Assembly: GCF_000142905.1 (NCBI RefSeq) | Contig: NW_013657646.1 | Span: 4,193 to 68,192 of the forward strand | Direction: 5' to 3' | DNA: 64,000 nt | Source of the DNA: Thecamonas trahens ATCC 50062 | Taxonomy: Eukaryota; Apusozoa; Apusomonadida; Apusomonadidae | In this document: piece by piece, positions 1 through 11,313 of the stretch | How positions within the stretch are numbered: the first letter of the stretch is position 1 | How the letters are laid out: each line of letters opens with the position of its first letter | Program-made: the position numbers and the translations under genes | Notes under the pieces: generated by a model | Told to the model about the DNA's origin: nothing | What the model saw: only the letters and a program-made list of their open reading frames with translations | The model's database searches: none

Positions 1-1790
1 ATGCGGCAGTGGTCGCCCTCGCCGGTGGCTGCCCCAACCTCACATCCCTCGACTTGTACAACTGCCCCAACATCACCGATGCGGCAGTGGTCGCCCTCGC
101 CGGTGGCTGCCCCAACCTCACATCCCTCAACTTGAACAACTGCTCCAACATCACCGATGCGGCAGTGGTCGCCCTCGCCGGTGGCTGCCCCAACCTCACA
201 ACCCTCTCCTTGTACAACTGCTCCAACATCACTGATGCGGCAGTGGTCGCCCTCGCCGGTGGCTGCCCCAACCTCACAATCCTCCTCTTGGGCAACTGCT
301 CCAACATCACTGATGCGGCAGTGGTCGCCCTCGCCGGTGGCTGCCCCAACCTCACAACCCTCTCCTTGTACAACTGCTCCAACATCACTGATGCGGCAGT
401 GGTCGCCCTCGCCGGTGGCTGCCCCAACCTCACAACCCTCTCCTTGTACAACTGCTCCAACATCACTGATGCGGCAGTGGTCGCCCTCGCCGGTGGCTGC
501 CCCAACCTCACAACCCTCAAGTTGTACAACTGCTCCGACATCACCGATGCGGCAGTGGTCGCCCTCGCCGGTGGCTGCCCCAACCTCACATCCCTCGACT
601 TGTGCAACTGCTCCAACATCACCGATGCGGCAGTGGTCGCCCTCACCGGTGGCTGCCCCAACCTCACATCCCTCGACTTGTACAACTGCTCCAACATCAC
701 TGATGCGGCAGTGGTCGCCCTCGCCGGTGGCTGCCCCAACCTCACAACCCTCAACTTGTACAACTGCTCCAACATCACTGATGCGGCAGTGGTCGCCCTC
801 GCCGGTGGCTGCCCCAACCTCACAAGCCTCAAGTTGTACAACTGCTCCAACATCACTGATGCGGCAGTAGTCGCCCTCGCTGGTGGCTGCCCCAACCTCA
901 CAATCCTCCTCTTGGGCAACTGCTCCGACATCACTGATGCGGCAGTGGTCGCCCTCGCCGGTGGCTGCCCCAACCTCACAACCCTCTACTTGGACAACTG
1001 CTCCAACATCACTGATGCGGCAGTGGTCGCCCTCGCCGGTGGCTGCCCCAACCTCACAACCCTCTACTTGTACAACTGCTCCAACATCACTGATGCGGCA
1101 GTGGTCGCCCTCGCCGGTGGCTGCCCCAACCTCACAACCCTCTACTTGAGCTACTGCTCCAACATCACCGATGCGGCAGTAGTCGCCCTCGCCGGTGGCT
1201 GCCCCAACCTCGCAACCCTCAACTTGTACAACTGCTCCAACATCACTGATGCGGCAGTAGTCGCCCTCGCCGGTGGCTGCCCCAACCTCACAAGCCTCAA
1301 GTTGTACAACTGCTCCAACATCACTGATGCGGCAGTAGTCGCCCTCGCTGGTGGCTGCCCCAACCTCACAATCCTCCTCTTGGGCAACTGCTCCAACATC
1401 ACTGATGCGGCAGTGGTCGCCCTCGCCGGTGGCTGCCCCAACCTCACAACCCTCTCCTTGTACAACTGCTCCAACATCACTGATGCGGCAGTGGTCGCCC
1501 TCGCCGGTGGCTGCCCCAACCTCACAAGCCTCAACTTGAGCTACTGCTCCAACATCACCGATGCGGCAGTGGTCGCCCTCGCCGGTGGCTGCCCCAACCT
1601 CACAAGCCTCAAGTTGTACAACTGCTCCAACATCACTGATGCGGCAGTGGTCGCCCTCGCCGGTGGCTGCCCCAACCTCACAACCCTCAACTTGAGCAAC
1701 TGCTCCGACATCACTGATGCGGCAGTGGTCGCCCTCGCCGGTGGCTGCCCAAACCTCACATCCCTCGACTTGGAAAACTGCTCCAAGGTT
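1..1790 (+). repeat. 78-bp tandem coding repeat (LRR array, about 23 units)
   Basis: Each unit is 78 bp (26 codons) and units are nearly identical at the DNA level; differences cluster at the codons for the variable beta-strand positions (SLYN, KLYN, ILLLG, YLDN, NLSY). A block with the rare variants gcagtagtc and ctcgctggt occurs at about 865 and again at about 1333, exactly 468 bp (six units) apart, which points to block duplication or unequal exchange. Because 78 is a multiple of 3, other frames also stay open across the array. Confidence 0.95.
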
Positions 1791-3191
1791 ACCCTCGACT
1801 TGCATCGCGCACGCACTGCCATCGCCCAACCAGACTTCCCTGCATCGCAGCACGCCTGTGCTCTGCTTGGCTTTACTCAAGCCCATGTGCCCCATCCGGT
1901 GCATCTCATGGCCCGCTGTAACGCTCTCTCCGTGGACGCGCTCAACACGCTGCTTGCCAACGGCGCAGACCTCTACGATCTCGATGATGACAACAAGCAC
2001 GCGTACGTGCACTCGCCCGCATCCCATGCGCCAGTCTTTGTCGGCCTCATGATCGAGTCGCTGCGGGCCAACGCTGACGGCGCCACCAAGCTTGCCAATG
2101 ACATCAACAAGGCCACCCTCGCCCTCTTTGTCGCCCTCCGCGCCTCACCGACCGTCCCGATCTCAGCCGACATCGTCTCCGAGCTCGTCACCGCTGGTGC
2201 AGACGTCAACGCTGTTGAACCCACGTTCAATACGCCCGTCTTTCATGTCGCCTTTACCCTGGCCAAACATGGTGCCCTCAAGGCTCTCCTCGAGGCAGTT
2301 GCCGCCCTGGATGTCGTCCTCGACCAGTCTGCCGTCGACGGAAACGGCGCCACTGTGCTCGACACCATTATCGCCGCGAACCAGCTGACAGCTGAGCGTA
2401 TGGTCGAGCTGGGCGGAGTTGGTATCGATCCCTTCACGCTGCAACCGGACACAACGCACGTGTACGTAGCTGCTCCCGTGGAGCGATCTTCAGCGTTCTC
2501 ATCTGCGATGGTCGCCTGGATCCGCGAGCATGGCGACGGCGCCACCAAGCTTGCCAATGGTATCAACAAGGCCACCCTCGCCCTCTTCATTGTCCTTCAT
2601 GCCGCAGACACAATCCCGTTCTCCATCCCTGCCTTCGCCTTCCTCATCAACTCCGGCGCCGACATCAATGCCCTCGAGCCGTCCCTTGGACTGCGCCCGC
2701 TCCACGTCGCCGTCTCTCCCTCCAACATCCTCGCAACCATGGCACTGCTCGCCGCGGGTGCCGATGTGTGGGCTCTCGGGTCCAACGGCGAGACGGCCAT
2801 GTCAATTGCCTCGGCTGTGCTCAACAAGTCCGACAGCGCCAATAATCTGGCTACAAAGGAAGTCTACAATCTCATCGTCACCGGGGCTGCTCCCGAGCCA
2901 GTAGCCTCTTACGTCCGTGAGACCATCGCTGCCGGTGGCGACATTGGCGGCGGTGCAGACGCCTCTGCTGGGACCTCCACTCGCGTGGACAAACTCGACG
3001 CCGAGCTCGCCGACACCAAGGCCGAGCTCGCCAACACCAAGGCCAAGCTCGCCGCCGCCGAGGTCGAGCTCGCCGACGTCAGGGATCACGTCACCATCGC
3101 CACGGGCAACATCGCCGCCCTCCAGGCCGACCGCGCCAACATCCTCCAGCACGTCGACAAGGCCATCGCTATCTTCCAAGCACGCCGCTAG
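1..3191 (+). CDS. Cysteine-type leucine-rich-repeat / ankyrin / coiled-coil protein (5' partial)
   Basis: The reading frame is open from the first base, so the true start lies upstream. About 23 copies of a 26-residue repeat (…GGCPNLTxLxLxNCSNITDA…) match the cysteine-containing LRR type known from AMN1 and FBXL F-box proteins (L..L.L..C..ITD). From about base 1900 to 2900 come degenerate ankyrin-like units (…LLANGADLYDLDDDN, LVTAGADVNAVEP, LINSGADINALEPS, LLAAGADVWALGSNG). The last 70 residues form a coiled coil with a repeated AELADTKAEL-type heptad. LRR and ankyrin modules normally bind proteins, so a scaffold or E3-adaptor role is plausible; any F-box would lie upstream and is not visible. 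The stop is TAG at 3189-3191. No signal peptide can be judged. Architecture is clear, function is not. Confidence 0.85.
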   Translation, partial: AAVVALAGGCPNLTSLDLYNCPNITDAAVVALAGGCPNLTSLNLNNCSNITDAAVVALAGGCPNLTTLSLYNCSNITDAAVVALAGGCPNLTILLLGNCSNITDAAVVALAGGCPNLTTLSLYNCSNITDAAVVALAGGCPNLTTLSLYNCSNITDAAVVALAGGCPNLTTLKLYNCSDITDAAVVALAGGCPNLTSLDLCNCSNITDAAVVALTGGCPNLTSLDLYNCSNITDAAVVALAGGCPNLTTLNLYNCSNITDAAVVALAGGCPNLTSLKLYNCSNITDAAVVALAGGCPNLTILLLGNCSDITDAAVVALAGGCPNLTTLYLDNCSNITDAAVVALAGGCPNLTTLYLYNCSNITDAAVVALAGGCPNLTTLYLSYCSNITDAAVVALAGGCPNLATLNLYNCSNITDAAVVALAGGCPNLTSLKLYNCSNITDAAVVALAGGCPNLTILLLGNCSNITDAAVVALAGGCPNLTTLSLYNCSNITDAAVVALAGGCPNLTSLNLSYCSNITDAAVVALAGGCPNLTSLKLYNCSNITDAAVVALAGGCPNLTTLNLSNCSDITDAAVVALAGGCPNLTSLDLENCSKVTLDLHRARTAIAQPDFPASQHACALLGFTQAHVPHPVHLMARCNALSVDALNTLLANGADLYDLDDDNKHAYVHSPASHAPVFVGLMIESLRANADGATKLANDINKATLALFVALRASPTVPISADIVSELVTAGADVNAVEPTFNTPVFHVAFTLAKHGALKALLEAVAALDVVLDQSAVDGNGATVLDTIIAANQLTAERMVELGGVGIDPFTLQPDTTHVYVAAPVERSSAFSSAMVAWIREHGDGATKLANGINKATLALFIVLHAADTIPFSIPAFAFLINSGADINALEPSLGLRPLHVAVSPSNILATMALLAAGADVWALGSNGETAMSIASAVLNKSDSANNLATKEVYNLIVTGAAPEPVASYVRETIAAGGDIGGGADASAGTSTRVDKLDAELADTKAELANTKAKLAAAEVELADVRDHVTIATGNIAALQADRANILQHVDKAIAIFQARR

Positions 3192-3193
3192 TC

Positions 3194-3526
3194 CTACGGC
3201 GCAAAGCTCTCCTCGTGGTGTGCGGTAGCGTCCACACCGCCGCCGGGACATCGTCCGCGGGCGACGCCATGCCGCAGTAAAACACGCCCAGCAGCGTGGA
3301 GGCTTTGTGATGCGCCGCAGCGTAGCCGAGCGTGTAGGGAAACTGCGGGTGCCGGCGGCAACACGCCCAAGACAATGATCCGGATCTCGCGAATAAGCCG
3401 ATGCGGCGACGATTCGGCAAGCACCTCTGGCCGCCTCTGGTAGTCGTTGAGCGGGCGGGTGGCCCACCGGAACAAGACTGTCTGCTCGCGCGCCAGTTCG
3501 ACCCGGCCAGTTCGACCCGGTAACAA
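3194..3526 (-). pseudogene. Possible decayed coding fragment, unrecognised
   Basis: The minus strand has coding-like composition spread over two frames. One frame gives …EQTVLFRWATRPLNDYQRRP…SSPHRLIREIRIIVLG (about 3526-3370); a second gives …FPYTLGYAAAHHKASTLLG…FYCGMASPADDVPAAVW (about 3340-3210). The two do not join without a shift and no start is evident. I do not recognise the family. It could be a relic of a paralogue elsewhere in the genome, or chance. Confidence 0.3.
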
Positions 3527-3807
3527 TCATCGGCATAAGACATAATCGATACCCGGAAGCGAGGTCTCCCCACTCGCCAATCAGCGCACATGCGTGGGTT
3601 GGCCCTGCCCAATACCGGTCGAACCCCCGCACCTGGACCACACACACACACACACACACCACTTCTGCCGACGTAGCATTCGACGCAAAGCGCACACGCA
3701 TGTGTGGTACTCGGCATAGGTGGACTCACAGCAGGGCAAAGGTGGCGCACGTCGGTTGGCTCTGGCATGATGGCTCGTCCTTGCCCGTCGGTGGTTCGTG
3801 GCGGCTG
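3527..3807. other. Intergenic region upstream of the FG-GAP receptor gene
   Basis: Holds a tandem duplication of a 15-base unit reading ccagttcgacccgg at about 3490-3521 and a (CA)n microsatellite at 3639-3659. No gene or clear core promoter seen. Confidence 0.5.
3639..3659. repeat. (CA)n microsatellite
   Basis: Ten and a half uninterrupted CA dinucleotides about 150 bp upstream of the chosen start of the next gene. Confidence 0.95.
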
Positions 3808-6800
3808 ATGGCGGTGGCGTTGACGAGTCTTTTGGCGCTCGTTGTGGCGGTCCAGGTGGCGGCAGTGCCAGACATTCCGCAGTGCTGGGCAGAGGTCGAC
3901 GTGGTGGCGCAAGTAGTGAGTACACCAGTCAGCAATACGCAGGCTGTTATTGCAGCTGATATGGATGGTGATGGCGATATCGACCTGGCATCGGCGGGTG
4001 GCAACTGGATCGCGTGGCACGAGAACACCGACGGAAACGGAACCTTTGCGCCGCCGCAAGTAGTGAGCACGGCAGTCGACGGTGCGCGGGCTCTCATTGC
4101 GACTGACATTGATGGAGATGGCGATCTGGACCTGGTGTCCGCGTCGTACAACGACAACAAGGTTGCATGGTATGAGAACCTGTACGGCAACGCCACCTTT
4201 GGCCAGCAGCAAGTGGTGACCACTGCAGCAGGCACTGTGCAGTCTGTTACTGCAGCTGACTTTGATGGTGATGGCGATATCGACCTGGCGTCGGCATCGT
4301 ATTTGGACGACACCATTGCGTGGTACGAAAATACCGACCGAGCCGGGAGCTTCGGGCCGCCACAGGTGTTGAGCGCCTTGACAAACGATGCGTATTCAGT
4401 GATCGCGGCTGACATTGACGGAGATGGCGATCCGGACCTGGTCTCGCCGTTGTTCGGTCAAAACAAGATTGCCTGGTACGAGAACATCGACGGAGCCGGA
4501 ATCTTTGGGCCGCAGCAAGTGGTGAGTACCGCAGCGAATGGTGTGCGGTCTGTGACTGCGGCTGACATGGATGGAGACGGGGATCTGGACCTGGTCTCGG
4601 CGTCGGAGCTTGACGACAAGATTGCGTGGTACGAGAACACCAATGGGACCGGGTCCTTTGGACCCCAGCAAGTGGTGAGCACTGTAGCCCGCGCTGCCAG
4701 GTCGGTCATTGCGGCTGACGTGGATGGTGATGGTGACATGGACCTGGCGTGGGCGTCGTCGTTCGCCAACAAGATTGCGTGGCACGAGAACAAGGACGGA
4801 GCCGGAGACTTTGGGTCAGAACAGGTGGTGAGCACTGTAGCGGACGGTGCGGTGTCTGTGTTTGCGGCTGACATTGATGGAGACGGGGATCTGGACCTGG
4901 CGTCGACCGTCGGCGGCAAGGTTGCATGGTACGCAAACGCTGACGGGAACACCACGTGGGGATCGCAGCGAGTGGTGAGCAGTGCAGCTGGCGGGGCGTA
5001 CTCTGTTATTGCGGCTGACATTGATGGCGATGGTGATTTGGACTTGGCGTCGGCCTCGTACAACGATGATAAGATTGCGTGGTACGAGAACATCGACAGC
5101 GCTGGGGGCTTTGGACCGCAGCAGGTGGTGAGCACTGCAGCGGACGGTGCGGCAGCAGTCATTGCGGTTGACATGGACGGAGATGGCGATATGGACCTAG
5201 TCTCGGCTTCGTCGATAGATCGCACCATTGCGTGGTACGAGAACACCGACAGGGTCGGGAGTTTTGGGCCAACGCGCGTGATAAGCGCTAACGCGCACGG
5301 TGTGGCGTTGGTCATTGCGGCCGATATTGATGATGACGGCGATGTGGACCTGGCATGGGCGTCGTCGTTTGCCAGCAAGATTGCGTGGCACGAGAATATG
5401 GACGGAGCCGGTGGCTTTGGGCCAGAGCAGGTGGTGAGCACTGCAGCAGCCGGTGTGGTGTCTGTGGTTGCGGCTGATTTTGACGGCGATGGTGATCTGG
5501 ACCTGGCGTCTCTGTCGTTCTACGACGACAAGCTTGCATGGTACGAGAACACCGACGGAGCTGGGAGCTTTGGGACGCAGCAGGTGGTGAGAAGTGTAGT
5601 GTATGGAGCGCGGTCCATGATCGCGGCTGACATTGATGCGGATGGCGATGTGGACCTGGTGGTGGCGTCGTCCAGTGACGACGACATTGCCTGGTACGAG
5701 AATACCGAGGCGGTCGGAGGCTTCGGGACACGGCGAGTGGTGAGCAGTCTCGGGAACGATGTGTGGTCCATGTTTGCGGCCGACATTGATGGAGACGGCG
5801 ATGTGGACCTCGCGTCGGCGTTGTTCTTCGACAACTCGGTTGTGTGGTATGAGAACACCGACGGGAACGGGACCTTTGGTCCGCAACAACTGGTGACCAC
5901 GTTGGCAAACGGGCCACGGTCAGTCATTGCGGCTGACATCGACGGAGATGGAGATATGGACTTTGCATCAGCGTCAGAGTATGACGACGAGATCGCATGG
6001 TATCCTCGTCTCACGCGCAACGCGTTCCACTTTCCGGCTCCGCGGGTTGTCACCTACTCCCCTAGCCTTCCCGCCTGCCTCGACGACCCAACGTGTCTCT
6101 CCGCCAACATTCACCGCCTGTCTCGGTGCATCTCCGACACCCTCCTCTTTCCGCCCGGTACGTACGCATTTGGCCGTGCTGGCGCGCACCTCAAGCTCGA
6201 TCACCCGTGTACTCTTGCAGCTGCTGTGCCAGGTCATGTTGTCATCGACGCGACTCTTCCTCCTAGCATCTCTGCTGGTGGTGATGGTGGAGTGCTCTTC
6301 CATGTCGTGCCGCCGGCTGCAACCTATTCTCCGCCTCTCTCGGTACGCCTTGTCAATCTCACCATCACCAACATGGGCACCGGCTTTGACTCGGTCTTGG
6401 CATCCCAAGGCATGCGTGTTGACGGCGAACAGGCTGTCCTTGAGCTCCACTCGTGTCGCATCGTGTCGTCGACAGCGACGTCCTCACAAAAGAGCTCTCT
6501 CTTTGATGTCGGCTTCGGCGGCGCGGTCCTTGTCAAGAACGCCGGTACTCTCATCGTTACCAACTCCACCTTTGATCGCTGCTTTGCCTCAGTTGCCGGC
6601 GGCGCCGTGGCTGTCGATCGGGATGGTTCACTCGCGCGCATCGCCAACACCACCTTCCTCGCCAACACTGCCAAAACCAGCGGCGGTGCTATCACAGCCA
6701 CAAACGGCGGCCACATCGAGCTCGACGGCGTCCACTTTGACGCCAATCTCGCTAGCATTGGGAATGGCGGTGCGGTGGCCCTCGACTCGGGCTCCTCGGC

Positions 6801-9707
6801 TACCCTCGCCGATGTCGCTTTCGTGGCCAACACCGCGTCAGCTGGCGGCGCACTGGCTGCTGCAGCATCATCATCGGCTTCGCTCGCCAGAGTCGTCATC
6901 AGCCACAACATCGCTCGCAACAACGGCGGCGGCGTCCACATCGACGACACCTCATCAGCCTCGTTTGACCACTCCGTTTTCGCAGACAACAGCGCCGCCA
7001 AACTCGGCGGCGGTCTCGTTGTCCGACCAGGCGCCAACGTCACCCTTACTGCATCAACACTCACACGCAACACTGCTGCCAGCGGTGGTGGTCTCGCCAT
7101 CCTCCTCGAGTCCGCCGATCATGGCGCTCTCGTCGACGCCGCCCAGGACTTCGCCTCCGTCTCGGCGTCTCCTTCGCCAGCCGCCACATCCATCACCGTG
7201 CATGACGTCGTCCTCGACAGCAACCAAGCCCGCTACGGCGGCGGACTCTTTGCCTGTGGGGCATCCATCGTCGTGTCCGGCGCAGCGACGGAGTGGACGA
7301 GCAACCGCGCGACATCCTCTCCAACCCTCGGCTCCTCGGCCGACGCCATGGTCTGTCTCGCTTCGTCCTCGCAACCTCCGTGGCTGACCCTCGCCACGGG
7401 CAAGATCACGACAGACAACATCCACTCGCCTCCCACCCGCATCGAGTGGGTTGCTATGCCCGGGCCTGTCGAGCTCGGCAAAGACGCCAAGGGCAGCTTC
7501 CGGCTCCGCGATGCCCTCAACCACGTCGTGGCCTACGCCGACTCGCCCGTCTCGCTCAACGCGTCTGCGCCCGGCCTGATTCTGCAGTCGACGGCGGCCG
7601 CCATCGCGACCGAGTCCGAGTCCAGCCTACTTCCGGCCCAGCCGCTACGGATCGAGAACAAGCCTGGTGACATACCGGTTCTGCCCGAGGTGCTCTTTAC
7701 CCTGGCGATGGCTACGGTTGAGCCCAGAGCCGACCTCCCTGTGCCGATCCCAGTCACACCGATCTCGGCCATCGTCCCTCTCGTCGCATGTGCTGTCGGC
7801 TCTGGTCGCCGCGACTTTGCGCTAGTCATTGCCGACGGTGGGCTGGTTGACGTCGCCGAGTGCACGACCTGTGTCTTGGGTGAGTCGTACTCGCCATCGG
7901 TCTCTCTTGACCCATGCATCGCTGTCCGCGAGTGCAACGCCTTCTCGCGCCCCATCGACGCCACCGTCAACAACGTCACCATCCCGGCGTGCGTTTGTGA
8001 GAGAGACTACACCCTGTCTACCTACGACGACCAAGGCTTCCCGATCTGTGTCTCATGCCCATCCGGCGCACTTTGCGCCGAGGGTCTCGGCCTGCCCGTC
8101 CCGGCGCCCGGCTTTTACACTGACAACGCCACGTTTATCCGCTGCAAGCGGCCAGCAGGCTGCATCGGCGGTTCGCTCACGTCGCAGTGCAAGCCGGGCT
8201 ACGCCGGATACATGTGCAACACCTGCGAGCCCGGCTACTACTCGAACGCCGTCAGCGAGTGTGTTGTCTGTCCGCCAGCCGCCGTCGGCACCCTCATCGG
8301 CACCCTCCTCACCCTCGTCGTCATCGCCTTGGGCGCCGCCGTCGTCATCGGCATCGGCATCGTCCGTTCGCGCCCCGAGAGCGACACCAAGGCCCCAACG
8401 TCGGCGAGGTCAAGACCGCCGAGGAGCTGCGCAACCGCAACCTACCGGGCTCGCTCTCGATGATCCTGGTCGTCTTCCAGGTCCTCGGCATCCTGGCCAA
8501 CGCCAACTTTGCGTGGTCGGACTCGAGCAAGGCCACCCTCGGCGCGTTCAACGTCTTCAACATCGACGCCAACCTCTTTGCCTCCGAGTGCACGCTCTCC
8601 ACCTTCCACGTCAAGTACATCGTGTCGGTCTTGCTCCCGCTGGCGGTGCTCGCCGCCGTCATCGCTGGCCTGATCGCACTCAAGACGGCCGCCAAGGCCG
8701 GCATCTCCAAGTTTGGTCTCGATCGCCTGCATGCCACCAAGCTCAAGACGCTCGTCGACGCTGCTCTGTTCACTATTGCGCCGCTGCTGTACATCCCGAT
8801 GGCCAAGTCGACGCTCGTCCTCTTTGACTGCGCGCGGCTGCCGAACGGCAGGTTGGTGCTCGACATCGACCCCGGCGTGGCCTGTTTTGATGGAGCATGG
8901 AGCGGCGTGCTGCCAGTCGGCCTGCTCGGCCTTGCCTCGTACGTCGTCGGCATCCCGGGCTACTTCCTCTGGTGCCTGATCAGGCAGCGGCACAATTTGC
9001 TGGCGCCGGAGACCTTTGCGCGTTACGGCGGGCTCTACAAGCTGTACCGAATCAGCTACTTCTGGGGCGGCGTGGCAGATCTTGCCAAGCGGCTGGCGAT
9101 CGTGGTGGTCGCCAGCTTTGTCAGTGACCACCAGCTCGCGCAGATCGGGCTGCTGCTCGCCATCCTGCTCGCGTCCGCTTTCACCATCAAGTCGCTCCAG
9201 CCGTACTACTATCCGCTGTACAATGACATCGACTTTCGGCTGACGGTCCTCCTCATCGTGGTTCTCATCCTCGGCACCTTTAGCTACGCAGAGCGAGCAA
9301 GCAAGGGCTCGTCGCAGACCACCATCTTCGTCGGCGTCGTGCTGGCGCTTGTCGCGCTCGCCGGTGTTGCTATCCACGCCATCGCCATCGATATGCGGCA
9401 GATCGCGCGCGCCAAGAAGCGTACATACTCGGCGCTGAACGATCGCGCGCGGCGGCTAGCAACGACCATCGAGCGTGAGGTCGCCGACCTTGATGTCGAG
9501 CGTGCAGCCGTGGCCGAGTCTGCCATCCAAGGCTTCACCTCTCCATGTGACCGGACACAAGACAAACGGCCCGACGCGATTGCCCTCGAAGATCTCGACA
9601 CGCTGGACTCCATCACCTCCACCTATACGGCGAAGGAATGTACCCAGCGCATCGCTCCTCTCCTCCGGCCGCAGGTGTCCGCGATGGAGAGCAGCACCGG
9701 AAATTGA
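3808..9707 (+). CDS. Giant receptor-like membrane protein: 14 FG-GAP blades, beta-helix, Cys-rich region, about 9 TM
   Basis: Start chosen at the ATG before a signal peptide (MAVALTSLLALVVAVQVAAV). Fourteen FG-GAP/VCBS blades follow (to about base 6020), each with a calcium-binding D.DGDGD.DL motif and an IAWYEN ending, i.e. two seven-blade propellers. Next is a right-handed beta-helix with GGA(I/V) and F.AN repeats like chlamydial Pmp proteins (about 6500-7300). A Cys-rich segment (CPSGALCAEG, GYAGYMCNTCEPGYY) precedes about nine hydrophobic segments and a charged tail. The frame shifts once at the CCCC run 8393-8396: restoring one C joins …IVRSRPESDTKAP to NVGEVKTAEELRNRN, giving about 1966 residues, with membrane segments on both sides, so I treat it as one gene. 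Likely a surface adhesion or sensing protein; a paralogous chassis occurs at 19081-22970 and 43857-48197. Confidence 0.8.
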
Positions 9708-9716
9708 AGCCGATAC

Positions 9717-9862
9717 AACGGTCTTTGCCGGGAGCGCACTGACTGCAGCCGCATCGTCATCAGCTTTACTCACCAGAGTCGTCATCAGCCACAATACTGC
9801 TCGCGACAGTGGCAGCGGGCTCACACTTTCATCAGACGCCAACGTCTCCCTTGGCTGCTCAA
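9717..9862 (+). pseudogene. Beta-helix fragment, degenerate copy of the upstream gene
   Basis: Translated in one frame it reads FAGSALTAAASSSALLTRVV then ISHNTARDSGSGLTLSSDA, closely matching the parental segment at about 6830-6935 (GGALAAAASSSASLARVV, ISHNIARNNGGGV) and then a piece resembling 7026-7045 (ANVTL). It starts just after the stop of the receptor gene, has no start, and includes a deletion relative to the parent. Best read as a relic of an adjacent, now deleted paralogue. Confidence 0.7.
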
Positions 9863-10143
9863 TCCGGCGTGTGCCCATCAGGCCGACATCCTACTGCCAT
9901 CCACATTCACACACACTCTCTCTCTCATTCACACACACTCTCTCTCTCTCTCGCTCACTTCTCACTCCCATATGCTCCAGTACCTCTCCGTTTCCCCTCA
10001 TCCTCTTTCTCCATCATGTGTCTCATCCTTTCCCTGGCCTTCTCCACCAAACGCTCGCCTACTGCCAAATTTTGGTGATCACCTTTTAGCTCCTCTATCC
10101 ATCCAAGCATCGGCACTCTCCCGTCGGACAGACTGACAGATGA
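9863..10143. other. Intergenic, pyrimidine-rich
   Basis: A CT/CA-rich stretch (about 9900-9960, repeated cacacactctctctctc). No gene seen. Confidence 0.5.
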
Positions 10144-10640
10144 TGTAGATACCCTCACCCTCAACTCATCGCTGACTACTGCACCGACTCGGACTTCTCC
10201 CTACTGTTCCACCTCGCGGCTGCCCGTCTCGTGCCCAGGCCAGTGACCTCGACGATCATCGCGCACCTAGTCCGTTACGTCCTTGATACGGACAACAACC
10301 CACCTGTTCCGCTCTCGCCTGCTGACCTCACACTGCTCGATGTTACCACCATCACCAAGAGGCTTGCCACTGCCCGACCACCGACGCCCAAGCCACCGCA
10401 GGCGTACACTCCGGCCGCAGCTTGGGCCGATGTCCAGGTATCGGCCGACCTCCCACCATGCCCGCCCATGGACGAGCTGCTGGCACTTGTTGGTCTTGAC
10501 CACGTCAAGCGCATGTCGCTCATCTTTGAGCAGAATCTCATCTATCAGCAGCTGAAGCAGATATAGCGCGTTCCTGTCACGCTCAACTATGCCTTTATGG
10601 GCAACCCAGCTAGCCGCAGGATACTGAACACCTTAAGCTG
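10144..10640 (+). pseudogene. Decayed CbbX/SpoVK-type AAA ATPase, N-terminal part only
   Basis: The frame reads …LIADYCTDSDFSLLFHLAAA… then, from about 10462, a segment typical of the start of CbbX/SpoVK AAA domains (MDELLALVGLDHVKRMSL…). An in-frame TAG at 10564-10566 interrupts it; directly after comes RVPVTLNYAFMGNP, the strand that in the family leads into the Walker A loop (consensus VGNPGTGKT). Here the loop is replaced by ASRR and similarity ends. The catalytic core is absent, so no ATPase can be made. The family role (AAA remodelling) is established knowledge; the call rests on motif recognition. Confidence 0.65.
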
Positions 10641-11313
10641 TCATTACCAAACCCATTTCGCGACCGCCCGTACCCCGACCCCTCCACCAGATGACTACCA
10701 AGCACACTCCCATACATCGAATGCGTTCATCCTATGCTGAAAATACCCGATCCCGTCTCGCTCTCGGAAGTCAAGCAGCATGAGGCTTGGTTAGTACTGT
10801 GGTGGGGGACCACACGGGAATACCGAGTAACGCATTCTTTCTCTTTTTGCCCTTCCGTGGACCCTCGTTCCCCTCGCCGTTGTCGCCCGTGTCACCCGTG
10901 TCACCCGTGACACCTCCGTCCCTACCCAATTTGCCCGCCGAAAAATCCAAAATTCACCGCACACGCGCGACTGCCACGCCACATGCGCTCGCTCGCCTCC
11001 CTTCTCCAATAGTGTGCAGATTGTGGGGTGAGGACAAGGGAGGATAAGGTGGTAGATGAGGTGTAGGGCAGGTGGTGTACAGAACAGGGGAAAAAGACTT
11101 TCCCAATCCTCCGCCGGCACTTCAATGATGTCCTAATTGGTAAAACCAGGCACGTGGGTTGACCCGCGCTCTCTCTCGCCCGCGAACTCGCCCAAACACC
11201 TGCTTCTGCTCCCACACTGCCATTACTAATCTCCAGAACCGACCAAGCTGCCGACAAGCCTGTAGCTACCACCAGCTTTCTTCTTCTTTACCTTGACCAA
11301 ACATCTCTACGAC
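10641..11313. other. Intergenic region upstream of the 11314 gene
   Basis: Contains short tandem copies of gtcacccgt at about 10883-10910 and nothing I can call as a gene. The 3' part is likely promoter and 5' UTR of the next gene. Confidence 0.5.

Noticed and set aside
157-1822. Additional open frames on both strands inside the LRR array
   Set aside because: They persist only because the 78-bp unit is a multiple of three; their products are low-complexity Ser/Pro/Ala strings and the LRR frame is clearly the coding one.
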